This document shows positions 7,701-15,115 of a stretch of 41,838 bases of DNA, in pieces. Origin of the DNA: Rhodoferax sp. GTDB taxonomy: Bacteria > Pseudomonadota > Gammaproteobacteria > Burkholderiales > Burkholderiaceae_C. Within the stretch, counting starts at the first letter, position 1, and every line of letters begins with the position of its first letter. The position numbers and the translations under genes are program-made. Under the pieces are notes generated by a model. That model ran no database searches, was not told where the DNA came from, and saw nothing but the letters and a program-made list of their open reading frames with translations. Where the stretch lies: contig NZ_JAQTWM010000020.1 in the NCBI RefSeq assembly GCF_028689305.1, forward strand, positions 1 to 41,838. Direction: 5' to 3'.

Positions 7701-8695
7701 GCGTCCGCGGCTGGCTGGGTTTGGGCCAGTCGGCCAATCTTGAGCGCCACGACCTTGAGGGTGTCGATCATGAAGTCCAGCGCCTCGCTGCTGGTCAGCT
7801 TGTCAATACAGGCCTGGCGGAACTCCTGCTCGGTGTCACCCCGCATGGCAGAGATAAAGGCCTGGGGCAGGATGGCGGCATCTTTGACCAGATCGGCCAC
7901 ATCAAACACCAAGCCACCGCGCCGGGTTTTGCCGTGCAACACAGCCAGCCCGTGGGGCAGACCCAGTACCCAAGTGGCCGTCGCAGCAAGCCCGTAGGCG
8001 AGATAGTTGCCGTGGTCAAGAAACTGGTTGGCCGCGTCGATGCTGTCGCCCCGCTGGCTGCGCACGAACTCCCCGTATTGCGTGGCTTGGGTCGCCAGCC
8101 GGTAGAGCTGTTTGGTCAGGCGGCCTTCTTCGGTCAACAGCTCGGTTTGGCTCGACGCATTGGCAACACCTTGGCTGGACTGCTTCAGCAGCGCGTCCAG
8201 TTGGGTCATATCGACGGTGCAAGGGCTGTCGCGCAACTGGCTCAAGCTGTGCCATTGCTGGCGCACACGTTGTAGCCGAATTTGCTGGAATTCTTTGGCC
8301 GCAGCAAGGCGCAAGCCGTCGTCAAACCAGAATCGCACCCAGTGCTGCAAGTATTCGGTGGGGCGGTATTCACTTTGGGGGGAAAACCAGGCCACCTCTA
8401 TGTCGATCTCGTTCGCGCTGAACAAGGGCGTGCCGCCACCGCCGCAAAACCCGACCAGCACGCCTGCTTTGGCCAGCTCACGCATGGCCGCCTGGGTGAC
8501 CGACGTGCCCGTGCCCAGCAGAACGGTGGTGGTGTTGGCGATGGGAATGTTCCAGTAAAGAGAGTGTTTGCCCTCGTCGGTGACGTATTCAACGCGCCCC
8601 CCATTCACCAGCACCCGGCAGTGCTCCAGATAGTAAATGTTGGCACGTTGGGAGTGCAGGATGGACTTCAGATTTGAAGCGTCAACAGTTACCAT
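7697..8695 (-). CDS. cas1: Cas1 of type I-F, spacer integrase
   Basis: Cas1 with Cas2-3 integrates new spacers at the leader end of the array. The 332-aa product carries the I-F signature stretches LKSILHSQRANIYYLEH, VNGGRVEYVTDEGKHS, FCGGGGTPLFSANE and, near the end, LPHGLAVLHGK with RRGGLVFDVADLVKD, which holds the usual His and Asp metal ligands. I chose the ATG at 8695 (MVTVDASNLK) because family members start there and an AGGGAC site lies upstream; the open frame runs 37 codons further up but that extension looks non-coding. A CATAAT -10 candidate lies at 8732-8727. This promoter would drive cas1-cas3 apart from csy1-cas6f, so the predicted repression should not reach them directly. Confidence 0.94.
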   Translation of the reverse strand: MVTVDASNLKSILHSQRANIYYLEHCRVLVNGGRVEYVTDEGKHSLYWNIPIANTTTVLLGTGTSVTQAAMRELAKAGVLVGFCGGGGTPLFSANEIDIEVAWFSPQSEYRPTEYLQHWVRFWFDDGLRLAAAKEFQQIRLQRVRQQWHSLSQLRDSPCTVDMTQLDALLKQSSQGVANASSQTELLTEEGRLTKQLYRLATQATQYGEFVRSQRGDSIDAANQFLDHGNYLAYGLAATATWVLGLPHGLAVLHGKTRRGGLVFDVADLVKDAAILPQAFISAMRGDTEQEFRQACIDKLTSSEALDFMIDTLKVVALKIGRLAQTQPAADA

Positions 8696-8785
8696 GCTTG
8701 TCTCGTCCCTGAAATGCGCTGGACAGATTATGGATGTGGATGCCGCGTCACAGCTTGAAACGTTGCCGTGCAGGGTCTTGGCAAC

Positions 8786-8808
8786 AAAAAAGATTGAGCG
8801 GCTCAATC
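8786..8808 (-). terminator. Intrinsic terminator upstream of cas1
   Basis: On the minus strand GATTGAG-CCG-CTCAATC is followed by six T. It overlaps the stop codon of the decayed sbcB copy and would insulate cas1 from transcripts arriving from flp or sbcB. Confidence 0.65.
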
Positions 8809-9078
8809 AATCCCCTTGCGCCGCAATCATCTCCGCGTCGTCATACAACGCGCCCAACACCTCTTCATCCTGTTCGTCAACGGTTTCGGCCAGTTTGCCG
8901 CGCGCATCACACAGCGCAGTCAGGGTGAGTACCTCGCCCTCGCCTTGCAGCAAATGCGCAGCACGGGGAGCCTCTCAGCGGGCGGTTTTCTTGGAGGGCA
9001 GGCTGGCCAACTCACTCAGATCGAGAACCCGCTCCCAGGCCGATAGCTACATCAAGGCCAGGCAGCCGCTCAGGTGCA
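8807..9078 (-). pseudogene. Decayed partial copy of sbcB (exonuclease I 3' end)
   Basis: 8807 to about 9005 aligns with the end of intact sbcB (9432 to about 9630), including its stop codon; the last residues read LGALYDDAEMIAAQGD against LGALYDYAEMIAPQGD. By eye roughly three quarters of bases agree. Upstream, an in-frame TGA breaks the frame, and the sequence then jumps to a part that matches sbcB near 10058-10105 and, after another gap, near 10141-10165. It is therefore an internally deleted remnant, not a gene. Its end meets the stop region of flp. It is either an old tandem duplication or a leftover sbcB allele from another lineage that arrived with the cas genes. Confidence 0.8.
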
Positions 9079-9267
9079 ATTGGTCACATTCGGGGCTGCA
9101 AGACAGGCGCGGATCTTGTCAAACACATCAACCATCGTGTCACGAACCAGGAGCACCGTCGCGGCAACACCCAGGGCAATCAGGGCCGCAATCATGGCAT
9201 ATTCGACGATGGTCACGCCTTCTTCATCACGTAGGAAGCGGCGGGTTGCAGACAGCAATGTGTCCAT
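9070..9267 (-). CDS. Flp/Fap-type pilin, orphan
   Basis: The 65-aa product has the class III signal of Flp pilins: a short basic leader with Gly17 followed by VTIVEY (Glu and Tyr at +5 and +6 after the cleavage site), then a hydrophobic helix AMIAALIALGVAATVLLV. Flp pilins are processed by a TadV/FppA-type peptidase and assembled by the Tad machinery into adhesive pili. The start at 9267 has a strong GGAGGT site. A Cys pair near the C-terminus (residues about 53 and 64) could form a disulphide. No tad, rcp or prepilin peptidase gene is in the window, so it would depend on machinery encoded elsewhere. It sits between the sbcB remnant and intact sbcB. Confidence 0.85.
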   Translation of the reverse strand: MDTLLSATRRFLRDEEGVTIVEYAMIAALIALGVAATVLLVRDTMVDVFDKIRACLAAPNVTNCT

Positions 9268-9385
9268 GATGACCTCCAGGACGGTTACAACAGCTGATGG
9301 CTGACCTGACGGCAGCATCGGCCACACGTCGGCCTCTTGCGCCACTGACGTGGATGCAGTATCTACCTTTCGGGTGGCCGATCAT

Positions 9386-9420
9386 TTGACAAAAGTTGAA
9401 AAAAATCAACCTTTTGTCAA
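9386..9420. repeat. A+T-rich inverted repeat between sbcB and flp
   Basis: TTGACAAAAGTTGA is followed after six A by its complement with one extra C. On the minus strand it could end the sbcB transcript, and its outer arm also supplies a TTGACA that could serve as a -35 for flp. I cannot decide between the two. Confidence 0.5.
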
Positions 9421-9431
9421 CCTACCAGCGA

Positions 9432-10883
9432 TCAATCCCCCTGCGGCGCAATCATCTCCGCGTAGTCATACAGCGCGCCCAATATGGCCTCACCGCGCTC
9501 GTCAGCGGTTTCGGCCAGTTGGTCGAGTTCATCAAACAGCGCGGTCAGGGTGAGTGCCCCGCCCTCACCTTGCAGCAAACGCGCCGCGCGGTGGGCTTCC
9601 CACCGCGCTACTTCCTCGGGGGTCAGGCTGTGTGGGAAATTACGCGCCCGGTAGCGCCACAGCAGTTCGCTCAGCCGGCCATCTTCAAATGCTGGGCGAG
9701 CTTTGGCCAGTTGCTCGGGTGAACTCTGGCGCAAATCGTTAAGCCTGCGCCGGTCGGCATTGCCGACAAAGCCGCCATACAGGTCTTCGTCCACATCCAC
9801 CGGCCCGGCCGCCTCCCGTGCAAACACCTTGGCCCAGATGGCACTCATGTCGGGCAGGTCACGCGCCAAGGCTGCATGCTGCAATTGCGCGGCCACATCC
9901 ACGCCCCAACGTTCGGCCATGGCCGGGCTGAGCACCTTCAGGTTGCTCATCACCATCGGTGACTTGTTCAGGTGGACCGATTTGACCGGCAAGCGGCTCA
10001 AGCCCTCGGGTAGGTCGGCGCTTTTGCTGAACAGGCGCAGGCGGATTTGCTCGGCATTGAGGCTGGCCAGTTCACTCGGGTCAAACGCCAGGTCCCAGGC
10101 CAGCAGTTCGTTTTTGTTGGCCGGGTGCATGGCCAGCGGCCACATCAGCGCCAGGCAACCCCGTTCGGGCGCAAACATGCCGGAGATGTGCACAAACGGT
10201 CTGGCGTGATTCTGAGTGGACGGCAAACCCAGCTCGGCCAGCACCCGGTCTTTTTTGTGCAGGCCAAAACAAAAATCAAACAGCTTGGGCTGCGCGGTTT
10301 TGATCAACCGCGCCAGGGCGATGGTGGCATGCACGTCGCTCAAGGCATCGTGCGCGGACTCGTGCACCAGGCCGTTGGCGGCGGTCAGGTCGGTGAGTTT
10401 GAAGCTGGGTTTGCCTTCGGCATTCACCGGCCACTGGATACCCTCCGGGCGCAAGGCGTAGGCGGTGCGCACCACGTCGAGCAGGTCCCAGCGGCCACAG
10501 TCGTTTTGCCACTCACGGGCGTAGGGGTCGATCAGGCTGCGCCAGAACATGAAGCGGGTGATTTCGTCGTCAAACCGGATGGTGTTGTAGCCCACCCCCA
10601 CGGTGCCGGGCCAGGCCAGGGCTTGCTCGATCTGGCCGGCAAACTGGTGCTCTGGCAGGCCTTTTCCCAAACATTCCTGCGGCGTGATGCCGGTGATCAG
10701 ACAGGACTGCGGCTCTGGCAAAAAGTCATTGGCAGGCCGGCAGTACAGCATGATCGGCTCACCAAGCTGGTTCAAGTCTGCGTCGGTACGGATGGCAGCA
10801 AACTGGGCCGGGCGGGCACGCCGGGTCTGGAGGCCAAAGGTTTCGTAGTCGTGCCAGAGAAAGGTGTGCGTCATACCAACCAT
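9432..10883 (-). CDS. sbcB: Exodeoxyribonuclease I
   Basis: Exonuclease I degrades single-stranded DNA from the 3' end in recombination and mismatch repair. The product (about 483 aa) has the DEDDh exonuclease fold: WHDYETFG near the N-terminus (Asp and Glu metal ligands), VGYNTIRFDDEITRF with a second Asp, and ESAHDALSDVHATIAL with the His and last Asp. The SH3-like and C-terminal helical regions of the family follow. The start is uncertain: ATG at 10883 (MVGMTHTF) or 10874 (MTHTF). Its 3' end was the template for the remnant at 8807-9078. DEDD exonucleases, including ExoI-type enzymes, can trim prespacers for CRISPR adaptation in other systems; a link to the neighbouring cas genes is only a guess. 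Confidence 0.93.
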   Translation of the reverse strand: MVGMTHTFLWHDYETFGLQTRRARPAQFAAIRTDADLNQLGEPIMLYCRPANDFLPEPQSCLITGITPQECLGKGLPEHQFAGQIEQALAWPGTVGVGYNTIRFDDEITRFMFWRSLIDPYAREWQNDCGRWDLLDVVRTAYALRPEGIQWPVNAEGKPSFKLTDLTAANGLVHESAHDALSDVHATIALARLIKTAQPKLFDFCFGLHKKDRVLAELGLPSTQNHARPFVHISGMFAPERGCLALMWPLAMHPANKNELLAWDLAFDPSELASLNAEQIRLRLFSKSADLPEGLSRLPVKSVHLNKSPMVMSNLKVLSPAMAERWGVDVAAQLQHAALARDLPDMSAIWAKVFAREAAGPVDVDEDLYGGFVGNADRRRLNDLRQSSPEQLAKARPAFEDGRLSELLWRYRARNFPHSLTPEEVARWEAHRAARLLQGEGGALTLTALFDELDQLAETADERGEAILGALYDYAEMIAPQGD

Positions 10884-10896
10884 GATCAATTTCTGC

Positions 10897-10949
10897 TACC
10901 AAATATATAGCTACAAAAACAGGTTTTACCTGGGCTAGAGCCTGTTTTT
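10897..10949. repeat. Dispersed Comamonadaceae-type repeat, copy A, acting as relA terminator
   Basis: The element reads ATATATAGCTAC, then AAAAACAGG, then GGGCTAGAGCC, then CCTGTTTTT. AAAAACAGG (10915-10923) and CCTGTTTTT (10941-10949) pair perfectly. On the minus strand it directly follows the relA stop and forms a U-tailed hairpin. Related elements occur at 15057-15110, 25424-25475, 30536-30600 and 32209-32275. Confidence 0.6.
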
Positions 10950-13193
10950 TTACTTGCGGCGTGCCGATTTCACACCGGGCAGTTCGGCCACCAGGCCCAG
11001 CACTTTGTGCAGGCGGCCGGAGTCGGCCACCTCCACCGTGAAGGTCATCCAGGCCGTGCCTTTGATGGACTGGGTCTGTACCCCGGTCACGTTCATTTTT
11101 TCCTTGGTGAACACCTCGGAAATGTCACGCAGCAAGCCGGTGCGGTCTTGCGCCTGCACCGCCACGTCCACCGGGTAAACCGCGCCCGAGGCCGCATGGG
11201 CCACGCCCCACTCCACCTCGATCAGGCGTTCACCATTCTTGGCTACCATCTCACGCAGGTTCGGGCAATCGGCGCGGTGCACGCTGACGCCTTTGCCACG
11301 GGTGACAAAGCCGCAGATGGCGTCCGGCGGCGCCGGTTTGCAGCATTTGGCCATCTGTGTCATCAGCGAATCCACGCCCACCACCAGCAGGCCACCTTTG
11401 ACCGGATTCTGATCTGCCCGGGGTTTGCGCAGCAGCGGGGCATTGGCATCAAACTGCGGGGTCTCCGGCGGGCGCAACAGCAGTTCGATGTTGCGCAGCG
11501 AAAACAGGTCCTTGCCCACGTCTTCAAACAGGGCATTGGCATTGGCAAAACCCAGTTGCACAGCCAGATCATCGAGCTTAACGGCGGTTTTGCCCTCGCG
11601 CTGCAGCAGTTTTTCAACCGCCTCGCGGCCCTTGGCCACGGTGGCATCCACAGCCAGTGCATTGAACCAGGCCCGCACCTTGGCCTTGGCCCGGTGGCTG
11701 GCCAGGTAACCCAGGTCGGCATTGAGCCAGTCACGGGATGGCCCGCCTTCCTTGACAGTGGTGACTTCGACCGTCTGGCCGTTTTTCAGTGGTGTGTTGA
11801 GCGGCACCATCACCCCGTCCACCCGTGCGCCGCGGCAGCGGTGCCCCAGGCTGGTGTGCACACTGTAGGCAAAATCCACCGCGGTGGCGCCCTGCGGCAG
11901 TTCGACGATGGAGGCGTCAGGCGTCAGGACATAAATGCGGTCATCGAGCAGGTTTTGCGTCTGCGTGCCCGACAGGTCGCGCTCCCACGCCAGCAGCTGG
12001 CGCAAGACGGCAATCTTGGCGTCATAGGCGCCAGTGGCGGACACCCCGGCATAACCCTTGGTGCCAGCCTCCTTATAGGCCCAGTGCGCCGCCACGCCGT
12101 TTTCCGCGTGGTCGTGCATGGCCTGGGTGCGGATCTGGATTTCGGTTGGCTGACCGGCGGCGTCGCGCACCACGGTGTGCAGGGACTGGTAGCCGTTGAC
12201 CTTGGGCTTGGCGATGTAGTCGTCAAACTCTTCGGTGATCGGCGTGAAATGGTTGTGCACCCAACCCAAGGCGCTGTAACACTCGGGCACGCTGTCGACA
12301 ATGATGCGCAGGGCCCGCACGTCATACACCTGGTCAAACCCCAGCGACTTGCCGCGCATTTTTTTGACAATGCTGTAGATGTGTTTGGGCCGGCCCGACA
12401 CCCGGGCGTTCATGCCGTTGGCGTTGAGGTCGTGCTCCAGCTGGCTGCGCATGCGTTCGACATGGGCCTCGCGTTCGACCCGTTTTTCATCGAGCAGACG
12501 CGCCACCTGACGGTAGGTGTCGGGTTCCAGGAAACGAAACGCCAGGTCTTCCATCTCCCACTTGAATTCCCAGATGCCCAGCCTGTTGGCCAGGGGCGCG
12601 AACACCTGCAGGCTCTCGGCGGCAATGCCAGCCGGCATGGGCAGCTTGCTGGCGGCAAAAAAACGCAGCGTCTGCAGGCGTGAGGCCAGCCGCAGCATCA
12701 CCACCCGCAGGTCGCGCGAGAACGCCAGCAGCATCTTGCGCACGTTTTCGGTCTGGATGGCAGCCGCATGTTGTGCCGCCGGGGTGTCCGGCGTGCCTGG
12801 CGGTTTGGCCAGATGCGCCTGGCGTGCCTGGCGCTGCACCCGCACCAGCTTGGTGGTTTCCATGGCCAGCGCGGCAAAACTGTCACCAAAGGCCTTGCTG
12901 ATGACCTCCTGCGGCTTGGCCAAGTGGTCCCAGGCCCAGACCAGGTAGGTGGCCGCCTGCATGGCTTCGGAACCCCCAATGCCCCTCAGGATGGCCGCCA
13001 CGGCATCAGCGTGGGCCAGGATGTTTTCACCGGTGTCGAGTGTTTCACAGGCCAGCAAGGGTTCGGCAAAGGCGCGTGCGCGCGCCAGCGACTGGGCCTG
13101 CTCGGGCAGGCTGTGAGCGGTGGCGGCCACCACCGGCAACACTGGCTGGTCGGCGCTGCTGGCTGAGGTCTGGGTGGTGTAGAGGCTCTTCAT
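10950..13193 (-). CDS. relA: RelA-type (p)ppGpp synthetase
   Basis: The product makes the stringent-response alarmone (p)ppGpp from ATP and GTP/GDP on stalled ribosomes. Over 747 aa: a degenerate HD region at about 55-120 where the usual His-Asp is replaced by VWAWDHLAKP, so hydrolase activity is unlikely; a synthetase domain with FDQVYDVRALR, EFDDY near 322 and KPKVNGYQSLHT near 331; a TGS domain at about 418-480; a Cys-containing region (MAKCCKP, HRADCPNL) at about 611-645; and a C-terminal ACT domain at about 670-745. The acidic EFDDY motif is that of RelA, not of bifunctional SpoT. Its start overlaps the hydrolase stop by 4 bp, so the two genes are probably co-transcribed. Confidence 0.93.
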   Translation of the reverse strand: MKSLYTTQTSASSADQPVLPVVAATAHSLPEQAQSLARARAFAEPLLACETLDTGENILAHADAVAAILRGIGGSEAMQAATYLVWAWDHLAKPQEVISKAFGDSFAALAMETTKLVRVQRQARQAHLAKPPGTPDTPAAQHAAAIQTENVRKMLLAFSRDLRVVMLRLASRLQTLRFFAASKLPMPAGIAAESLQVFAPLANRLGIWEFKWEMEDLAFRFLEPDTYRQVARLLDEKRVEREAHVERMRSQLEHDLNANGMNARVSGRPKHIYSIVKKMRGKSLGFDQVYDVRALRIIVDSVPECYSALGWVHNHFTPITEEFDDYIAKPKVNGYQSLHTVVRDAAGQPTEIQIRTQAMHDHAENGVAAHWAYKEAGTKGYAGVSATGAYDAKIAVLRQLLAWERDLSGTQTQNLLDDRIYVLTPDASIVELPQGATAVDFAYSVHTSLGHRCRGARVDGVMVPLNTPLKNGQTVEVTTVKEGGPSRDWLNADLGYLASHRAKAKVRAWFNALAVDATVAKGREAVEKLLQREGKTAVKLDDLAVQLGFANANALFEDVGKDLFSLRNIELLLRPPETPQFDANAPLLRKPRADQNPVKGGLLVVGVDSLMTQMAKCCKPAPPDAICGFVTRGKGVSVHRADCPNLREMVAKNGERLIEVEWGVAHAASGAVYPVDVAVQAQDRTGLLRDISEVFTKEKMNVTGVQTQSIKGTAWMTFTVEVADSGRLHKVLGLVAELPGVKSARRK

Positions 13194-14086
13194 GCCAGCA
13201 AAAAGGACAACACCGCCTGCACCTGATCCGGCGCCACAAAGGTCGGTGCATGACCCACGCCGGCAAACTCCACCAGCCGGGCCCGGGGGCCGCGCCGGGT
13301 CATGGCCTGGGCGGTGGCCGGTGACAACAAGTCCGAGTCGGCGCCACGCACCAGCAAGGTGTCGGCTTGGATCTGGTCATACGCCTGCCACAACAGCGCC
13401 TCGCCCTGGGCAGCGGTTTCGGCGCTGACGGCCTTGAACGGTTCGGCCAGGGCCGGGTCGTAGTGCAGGGTGAAACGCCCGCTGCCATCTCCCAGCGCTT
13501 TGAGCTGGGGCCGTGACAAGGCCAGCCACTGCGCCGGTGTGTGCGGGCCAAAGCTGCTGGAGACAGCCCACATGGCGTCAGCCGCCTGCTGTTCGGACGC
13601 AAACACACCCAGCTGCCCCAGGTACTGGCCAATGCGTTGCAGCGCCTGCCATTCGATGGTCGGCCCGACATCATTGAGCACCAGGCGGCGCACCCGGGCA
13701 TAAGCCGGCAGCTCGGCCTGTCCGGCCACCACCATGCCAATGAGCCCGCCCATGCTGGTGCCCAGCCAGTCGAGAGTGGCGGGCTGCAGCTGGGCCAGCA
13801 AAACCAGCAGGTCGGCAGCGTAAAACGGGATTTGATAACCCTGCGGGTCTTTGAGCCAGTCGCTCTGGCCACGGCCCACCACATCCGGGCAGATCACCCG
13901 GATCTGGTCACCCGCACGCGCACACAAGGCCTGCGCCAGGGTGTCAAAGTCGCGCCCCTGGCGGGTCAGGCCGTGGACACACAGCACCACATGCGCACTG
14001 GCCGGGTTGCCCCACTGCCAATAGGCCATGCGGTGGCCGCCGTTGGCGTCCGGGCAGTGGATAAATTCAAGTGTGGGGGCGAACAT
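13190..14086 (-). CDS. Alpha/beta hydrolase
   Basis: The 298-aa product has the alpha/beta hydrolase fold: VVLCVHGLTRQGRDFD (oxyanion loop), CPDVVGRGQSDW, the nucleophile elbow GTSMGG with its Ser, a strand LLVRGADSDLLSP with the acid Asp, and VGHAP with the catalytic His near the end. The triad looks complete. The substrate cannot be told from the sequence; esterase or lactonase activity is possible. It overlaps relA by 4 bp (ATGA). The ribosome-binding site is weak. The 186 bp up to bdhA, divergent, must hold both promoters, but I see no convincing boxes. Confidence 0.85.
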   Translation of the reverse strand: MFAPTLEFIHCPDANGGHRMAYWQWGNPASAHVVLCVHGLTRQGRDFDTLAQALCARAGDQIRVICPDVVGRGQSDWLKDPQGYQIPFYAADLLVLLAQLQPATLDWLGTSMGGLIGMVVAGQAELPAYARVRRLVLNDVGPTIEWQALQRIGQYLGQLGVFASEQQAADAMWAVSSSFGPHTPAQWLALSRPQLKALGDGSGRFTLHYDPALAEPFKAVSAETAAQGEALLWQAYDQIQADTLLVRGADSDLLSPATAQAMTRRGPRARLVEFAGVGHAPTFVAPDQVQAVLSFLLA

Positions 14087-14272
14087 GGTGAACAGGACTC
14101 GAGATAATGACGGGGTTGGCGCAGACGCGGTTGAGGGTCAGCAAGTTGGCCCGGCGGGACCCGCCACAACCGCAGCAACAACGATGAGCAATAACATGGC
14201 AACATCCTAATTCAAACTTGCGGGCATCCTCTGGCAGGGGCGCGCAATCAACCCTTTTTTTGGAGAAAACGC

Positions 14273-15043
14273 ATGCTCAAAGGTAAAACAGCGCTGGTCA
14301 CCGGCTCCACCAGCGGCATTGGTCTGGGAATCGCCAAGGCCCTAGCGGCCCAGGGCGCCAATATTGTCCTGAATGGATTTGGCGATGTGGACGGCCCCAA
14401 GGCCGAAGTGGCCGCACTCGGGGTCCAGGTGGCCTACCACGGGGCCGACATGAGCAAACCGGCCGAGATTGAAGCCATGATGCGCTACGCCGCCGAGCAG
14501 TTTGGCCGGGTTGACATTCTGGTCAACAACGCCGGCATCCAGCATGTGGCGCGGATCGAGAACTTCCCGCCCGAGCGCTGGGACGCCATCATCGCCATCA
14601 ACCTGAGCAGTGCCTTCCATGCCACCCGGCTGGCGCTGCCGGCCATGCAGGCGGCCGGCTGGGGCCGCATCATCAACGTGGCCTCCGTCCATGGCCTGGT
14701 GGCATCGGCTGAAAAAGCCGCCTACGTCGCTGCCAAACACGGCGTGGTCGGGCTGACCAAGGTCACCGCGCTGGAAAACGCCACCAGCGGCATCACCTGC
14801 AACGCCATCTGCCCGGGCTGGGTGTTGACACCGCTGGTGCAAAAACAGGTGGACGCCCGGGCTGCGGCGCTGGGCGTTTCCAACGACGAGGCCAAAAACC
14901 GGCTGCTGGGCGAAAAAGAGCCCTCGCTGCAGTTCACCACCCCCGAAGAGCTGGGCGCGCTGGCGGTGTTCTTCTGCTCACCGGCGGCCAACAACGTGCG
15001 CGGTGTCGCCTGGAACATGGACGGCGGCTGGGTGGCGCAATAA
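14273..15043 (+). CDS. bdhA: D-3-hydroxybutyrate dehydrogenase (SDR family)
   Basis: This enzyme interconverts 3-hydroxybutyrate and acetoacetate with NAD, a step in polyhydroxybutyrate and ketone-body use. The 256-aa product is a classical short-chain dehydrogenase: TGSTSGIGLGIA (dinucleotide binding), NNAGIQHV, a catalytic Ser in NVASVHGLVAS, YVAAK with the Tyr and Lys, and the C-terminal GVAWNMDGGWVAQ typical of hydroxybutyrate dehydrogenases. The TPLVQKQVDARAAALG lid segment supports this over a generic SDR. A GGAG site precedes the ATG. It is a single gene, convergent with the kinase gene, separated by repeat copy B. Confidence 0.9.
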   Translation: MLKGKTALVTGSTSGIGLGIAKALAAQGANIVLNGFGDVDGPKAEVAALGVQVAYHGADMSKPAEIEAMMRYAAEQFGRVDILVNNAGIQHVARIENFPPERWDAIIAINLSSAFHATRLALPAMQAAGWGRIINVASVHGLVASAEKAAYVAAKHGVVGLTKVTALENATSGITCNAICPGWVLTPLVQKQVDARAAALGVSNDEAKNRLLGEKEPSLQFTTPEELGALAVFFCSPAANNVRGVAWNMDGGWVAQ

Positions 15044-15056
15044 ACACCCATCCTGA

Positions 15057-15110
15057 AGTGCTACATTAAATATAGCACTGCAGGCTTATTTCTTCCGGGC
15101 TGGAGCCCCA
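15057..15110. repeat. Dispersed repeat, copy B, between bdhA and the kinase gene
   Basis: AGTGCTA (15057-15063) and TAGCACT (15073-15079) form a hairpin, followed by GGGCTGGAGCCCC (15097-15109), itself an inverted repeat. It lies between two converging genes and may act as a two-way terminator. Confidence 0.55.
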
Positions 15111-15115
15111 AAACA

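Noticed and set aside
8696-8806. Second CRISPR array upstream of cas1, as in some I-F loci
   Set aside because: No sequence resembling the I-F repeat is present; the hairpin GTTGCC/GGCAAC at 8762-8785 lacks the repeat core and handle.
8696-8806. Longer N-terminus for Cas1 starting at 8806
   Set aside because: The extra 37 residues do not resemble Cas1 and overlap a clear intrinsic terminator.
9276-9345. Longer N-terminus for the Flp pilin
   Set aside because: The strong GGAGGT site and the short leader expected of Flp pilins both point to the ATG at 9267.
1-10900. Type I-F locus carried on a transposon (Tn7-like, I-F3)
   Set aside because: Full-length Cas3 and Cas1 are present, Cas8f and Cas5f are separate genes, and no tnsA/B/C or tniQ gene is seen. 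It is a canonical I-F1 interference system.
11007-12683. Long open frame antisense to relA
   Set aside because: It mirrors relA codon structure in a G+C-rich genome, has no family motif, and relA is clearly the real gene. The same applies to a long frame antisense to the kinase gene (16169-17695).
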